A stretch of DNA of 7,344 nucleotides from Chitinophagales bacterium. Its GTDB lineage: Bacteria > Bacteroidota > Bacteroidia > Chitinophagales > Saprospiraceae. The stretch's first letter is position 1, and the number at the start of each line of letters is the position of its first letter. The position numbers and the translations under genes are program-made. Below are positions 4,855 to 7,344 of the stretch, in pieces. The stretch is taken from the NCBI GenBank assembly GCA_013297575.1, contig JAAFHO010000276.1:1-7344 (forward strand). The letters are read 5' to 3'. The notes beneath the pieces are model-generated. The model worked only from the letters and a program-made list of their open reading frames with translations. It had not been told where the DNA came from and ran no database searches.

Positions 4855-7344
4855 AATCTATACTTAATGGGTTAACATCGCCATTGATATCTCCTGATTT
4901 TATGGCATTAAAATTAACACCAGTTCGATCCGACTCTAAGTTAATTATTTTAATTTCTTCGTCAAATGCTGGTACAAATGGGTTGTCGGGATTTACAAAT
5001 ACATGCGTACTTGGTATAAAACGCCATGATTTGCCATTGGGTACGCCGGGAAGCGTACCGAGCAACACCTTTCGCATCTGCACAATATCAAAAGTACTAA
5101 CGGTATTCGAGATATTAGGATCGGCAGCGATGATTTTTTCAGGTGTATTAATTGGCTCTAAATTGAGGATATGTCTCGATATCAAAACAAAATCGTAAGG
5201 GCTGATTCCATTTGTCCAATTACTTAATTTTTCTGGCTTTATGGTATAGTCTTTACCGGGTAATAAGTGGTTAAATAAATAATAACCGGTTGAGTCTGTT
5301 TTAACGGTATGCCCTTGACCATCCGTTACGGTTACACCAAAGACAGGTAATCCAAGCGGGGTTCGTATATACCCATCAATTTTGCGTTGGGCGCAAAAAC
5401 CTTGATTGTCTTGTACATTAATAAAGGTTTGGCATTGGGCAGAATTACCAGCCTTGTCTGTTACTGTCAAGGTAACTTGCTGTTGACCAACGAGTTGGCA
5501 GGTAAAAGATGGTGGAAATATGCTAAAGGTTAAACTATCTTGTGGGCTGCAATTATCGGTAGAGTTACCGTTGAATAGAGTAGGCGATAGTATCGCGGCA
5601 CCTCCTGCTCCAATATTCACCGACAATCCGTTGATACAAACTGCTGTGGGAGCAAGTAAGTCTTTTACTACGATTTTTAATGTCTTTTGGGCATAATTGC
5701 CACAGCCATCACTAGCCGTAAAAACAATATTATACGTACCCGGAGCATACCAACCGGACGCATTAGTGCCTCCAAGGCCGTTAGGCCCTACATAGTTAAT
5801 TGCAGTACTATTGCTACAATCGGTAGCCGTGGCGGGCAGTAACTCTATATACACGCCGCAAGTCATTGGGTCAGATGACACGGTAATATCATCAGGAATA
5901 GTTAGCAGCGGTGCTGTATTATCGGTAACATGTATTTCTTGAACGTATTCCCATATCCCCTGTGTACCACCATTAGGATTATAAATACAATGATCGATCA
6001 CTTTCCACTTCCGATAAATGGTAAAACAGGCAGGTGGCGATATATTGAATATATCATCAGTATATGTTGGTACCAATGGGTAGCATGAAGTGCCTGTAAT
6101 AGTAGGGCTTCCTGTTGCGCTAGGCAACACATTTATAGCATTGGAACAACTAGAAAGTGTAACATTAGAAGGAAAAGTAACTAAAATTGTAGAAATTGTA
6201 TTCAAGGTAATGGTTTGGTCGCATGTGCGTGTGTTGCCTGCTTGATCGGTAGCAGTCCACTGACGAGTAATGATACCAGTACTACAAGCCGAAAGTGTAC
6301 CATTGTCCAGGTGGGTGATTGATTGCAAGGTACAGTTGTCGGTCGCCGTTGCTTGGCCTGTTAAGAGTAGGTCAGTCGGATTTTGAAGGCAAGTTAACGT
6401 TACGGCTGGAGGGCAATTAAGGATTGGTTTCGTAAAATCCCTTGCGGTCACTGTCACTACACAATCATTAAAAGAGCCACCTGTATCCGTCACACGGAGT
6501 TTGAGTGCCACCGGCTTGTTTTCATCAGCACAGGTTAATGTGACAAAACTAGCCCAATTTACCTCATTCCGGGTAACCGTTAAAAATATTGGCCCGCAAT
6601 TGTCCCAACTCCCCGCATTCAAAGACGAGGCGTTCACCAAAACTTGCCCACTGCTCCCCACCGATACCACTAAACTGGCCACACAAACCACATTTGGGGC
6701 TATATTATCGGTTACGCGTACGATGGTCGTAGCGGTTTTAGTATTTCCGCAAGCATCCGTAGCCAGCCAAGTAAGCGTATGATCGCCTACTGGAACACCG
6801 CTAAATGGGCCAAACCCAGTGCCATATTGCCAATTGGGAACTACCGTAACCGCAGAACAAAAATCACTCGTCACTACATTGGGCAATTGGATAGTAGCGG
6901 AGCAAACCGCCGCGTCGGTATTAAATGATAAGGTAGCGGGTGCTTGAATTTGGGGGGCTATTTGGTCTGTTATTTTAATGATCTGCATACTTTGCCGTAC
7001 TTGCCCACTACAATAATCCACTAAAATCCAATTGCGAAGTATCGTATAACTGCCTGGACTACAACCAGTTATAGTTTGATCGGTTGAAGTTAATCCTAAC
7101 TTACAAGGCCCAGCATTGTTAATTGGCACACCATAAAGCAATGGTTGGCCAGTAAGCGTCAAGTCTTGGGGGTTTTGTCCACAAGATAAGGAAGGAGCAC
7201 TAATATCATCTTTATTGACTGGAAAAATTACACTGTCCATTACAGGTGCTTTAATCCAAATGCGCTCCAAACAAGTACTTATATTGCCAGAAGCATCTGT
7301 CGCTAGCCATGTTCTATCTATTTTTTCTACCACTTTTTGACCAT
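4853..7344 (-). CDS. Large secreted HYR/Ig-like repeat protein with dockerin-like C-terminus (5' partial)
   Basis: The frame stays open to the right edge of the window, so the true start and signal peptide lie beyond it; the GTG at 7331-7333 is only an internal codon. Numbering residues from that GTG, 826 are visible. Residues 1-644 are Cys-rich modules with recurring 'W.ATD..GN', 'DNC' and 'VTDNxAP' signatures of HYR/Ig-like domains. Residues 652-699 (IDGYIRTPLGLPVFGVTVTD, then DSTGYYLF) form a carboxypeptidase-regulatory-like beta-sandwich. Residues 707-762 are a dockerin-like pair, and a short module ends at SGDINGDVNPLSID. Such proteins are extracellular or cell-surface and probably adhesive, with domain folding stabilised by disulfides or calcium; the specific partner is unknown. 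No T9SS sorting domain follows, which is unusual. The architecture suggests Saprospiria. No enzymatic domain is seen. Confidence 0.85.
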   Translation of the reverse strand, partial: GQKVVEKIDRTWLATDASGNISTCLERIWIKAPVMDSVIFPVNKDDISAPSLSCGQNPQDLTLTGQPLLYGVPINNAGPCKLGLTSTDQTITGCSPGSYTILRNWILVDYCSGQVRQSMQIIKITDQIAPQIQAPATLSFNTDAAVCSATIQLPNVVTSDFCSAVTVVPNWQYGTGFGPFSGVPVGDHTLTWLATDACGNTKTATTIVRVTDNIAPNVVCVASLVVSVGSSGQVLVNASSLNAGSWDNCGPIFLTVTRNEVNWASFVTLTCADENKPVALKLRVTDTGGSFNDCVVTVTARDFTKPILNCPPAVTLTCLQNPTDLLLTGQATATDNCTLQSITHLDNGTLSACSTGIITRQWTATDQAGNTRTCDQTITLNTISTILVTFPSNVTLSSCSNAINVLPSATGSPTITGTSCYPLVPTYTDDIFNISPPACFTIYRKWKVIDHCIYNPNGGTQGIWEYVQEIHVTDNTAPLLTIPDDITVSSDPMTCGVYIELLPATATDCSNSTAINYVGPNGLGGTNASGWYAPGTYNIVFTASDGCGNYAQKTLKIVVKDLLAPTAVCINGLSVNIGAGGAAILSPTLFNGNSTDNCSPQDSLTFSIFPPSFTCQLVGQQQVTLTVTDKAGNSAQCQTFINVQDNQGFCAQRKIDGYIRTPLGLPVFGVTVTDGQGHTVKTDSTGYYLFNHLLPGKDYTIKPEKLSNWTNGISPYDFVLISRHILNLEPINTPEKIIAADPNISNTVSTFDIVQMRKVLLGTLPGVPNGKSWRFIPSTHVFVNPDNPFVPAFDEEIKIINLESDRTGVNFNAIKSGDINGDVNPLSID
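5048..5215 (-). other. Dockerin-like paired motif
   Basis: Two related stretches, NGISPYDFVLISRHILNL and, about 35 residues on, NTVSTFDIVQMRKVLLGT, resemble the two halves of a type I dockerin, each a loop followed by a helix. The second loop (DPNISNTVSTFD) keeps D, N, S and D at calcium-ligand spacing; the first (NWTNGISPYD) is degenerate. The pair is typical of large extracellular Saprospiria proteins and need not bind a cohesin. Confidence 0.6.
5402..7344 (-). repeat. Array of about 86-residue HYR/Ig-like modules
   Basis: Module joints of the form (I/V)(T/K/R)Dxx(A/K)P occur at residues 121, 207, 297, 469 and 556 (numbered from the GTG at 7333), spaced 86, 90, 172 and 87, with a related VQDN at 640. 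The 172 gap equals two modules with a worn joint near 384. ATD/ASD..GN signatures recur at about 11, 191, 361 and 540. The modules are strongly diverged, with no long DNA-level identity visible. Confidence 0.65.

Noticed and set aside
6501..6782. Plus-strand open frame opposite the repeat protein
   Set aside because: It is antisense to HYR modules, and its openness follows from the Thr/Val-rich codons on the other strand.
1..7344. A defence, mobile or biosynthetic gene system spanning the window
   Set aside because: The genes are housekeeping (mutY, phoH), a family protein, a membrane protein and two secreted proteins. No transposase, integrase, attachment site, CRISPR array, tRNA or toxin-antitoxin pair is visible.

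Overview
This window comes from a bacterium of the phylum Bacteroidota, most likely class Saprospiria (Saprospiraceae, Lewinella or Haliscomenobacter-like). Three things point there. One gene ends in a type IX secretion (T9SS) C-terminal sorting domain. Two promoter elements match the Bacteroidota consensus TAnnTTTG. A large Cys-rich HYR/Ig-like repeat protein ends in a dockerin-like pair of the kind 'NGxSxxDxVLIxRHIL... TFDIVxMRKxLLG', which I recall chiefly from Saprospiria. The lineage call is inference from memory of these families, not from a search.

Layout, left to right. (1) 1-502, plus strand: the 3' end of a secreted enzyme. It has a PAP2/vanadium-haloperoxidase-type GIHxxxD motif, then a MopE-type metal-binding motif, then a T9SS sorting domain. 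(2) 490-1725, plus strand: a multipass membrane protein of the YdjM-like metal-dependent hydrolase family, overlapping the previous gene by 13 bp. (3) 1722-2810, minus strand: mutY, adenine DNA glycosylase, converging on the YdjM-like gene with a 4-bp stop overlap. (4) 2782-3834, minus strand: a PhoH-family ATPase, upstream of and overlapping mutY, starting at TTG. (5) 3835-4028: a 194-bp divergent promoter region with interlocked -7 elements for both strands and an inverted repeat. (6) 4029-4808, plus strand: a SAM hydroxide adenosyltransferase (DUF62) family protein whose catalytic triad appears lost. (7) 4816-4854: a 13-bp hairpin between converging genes, a probable bidirectional terminator. 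(8) 4853-7344, minus strand: the 3' part of a long secreted repeat protein that runs off the right edge.

The genes fall into three groups. phoH and mutY form an overlapping, probably co-transcribed pair (RNA-linked ATPase and DNA repair) whose promoter is interlocked with that of the DUF62 gene. The left edge is a translationally coupled secreted-enzyme/membrane-hydrolase pair. The right edge is an independent surface or extracellular repeat protein. I see no RNA genes, insertion sequences, CRISPR arrays or defence cluster. The most notable points are the degenerate DUF62 active site, the interlocked divergent promoters, the three-part architecture of the gene at the left edge, and the absence of a sorting domain on the repeat protein.
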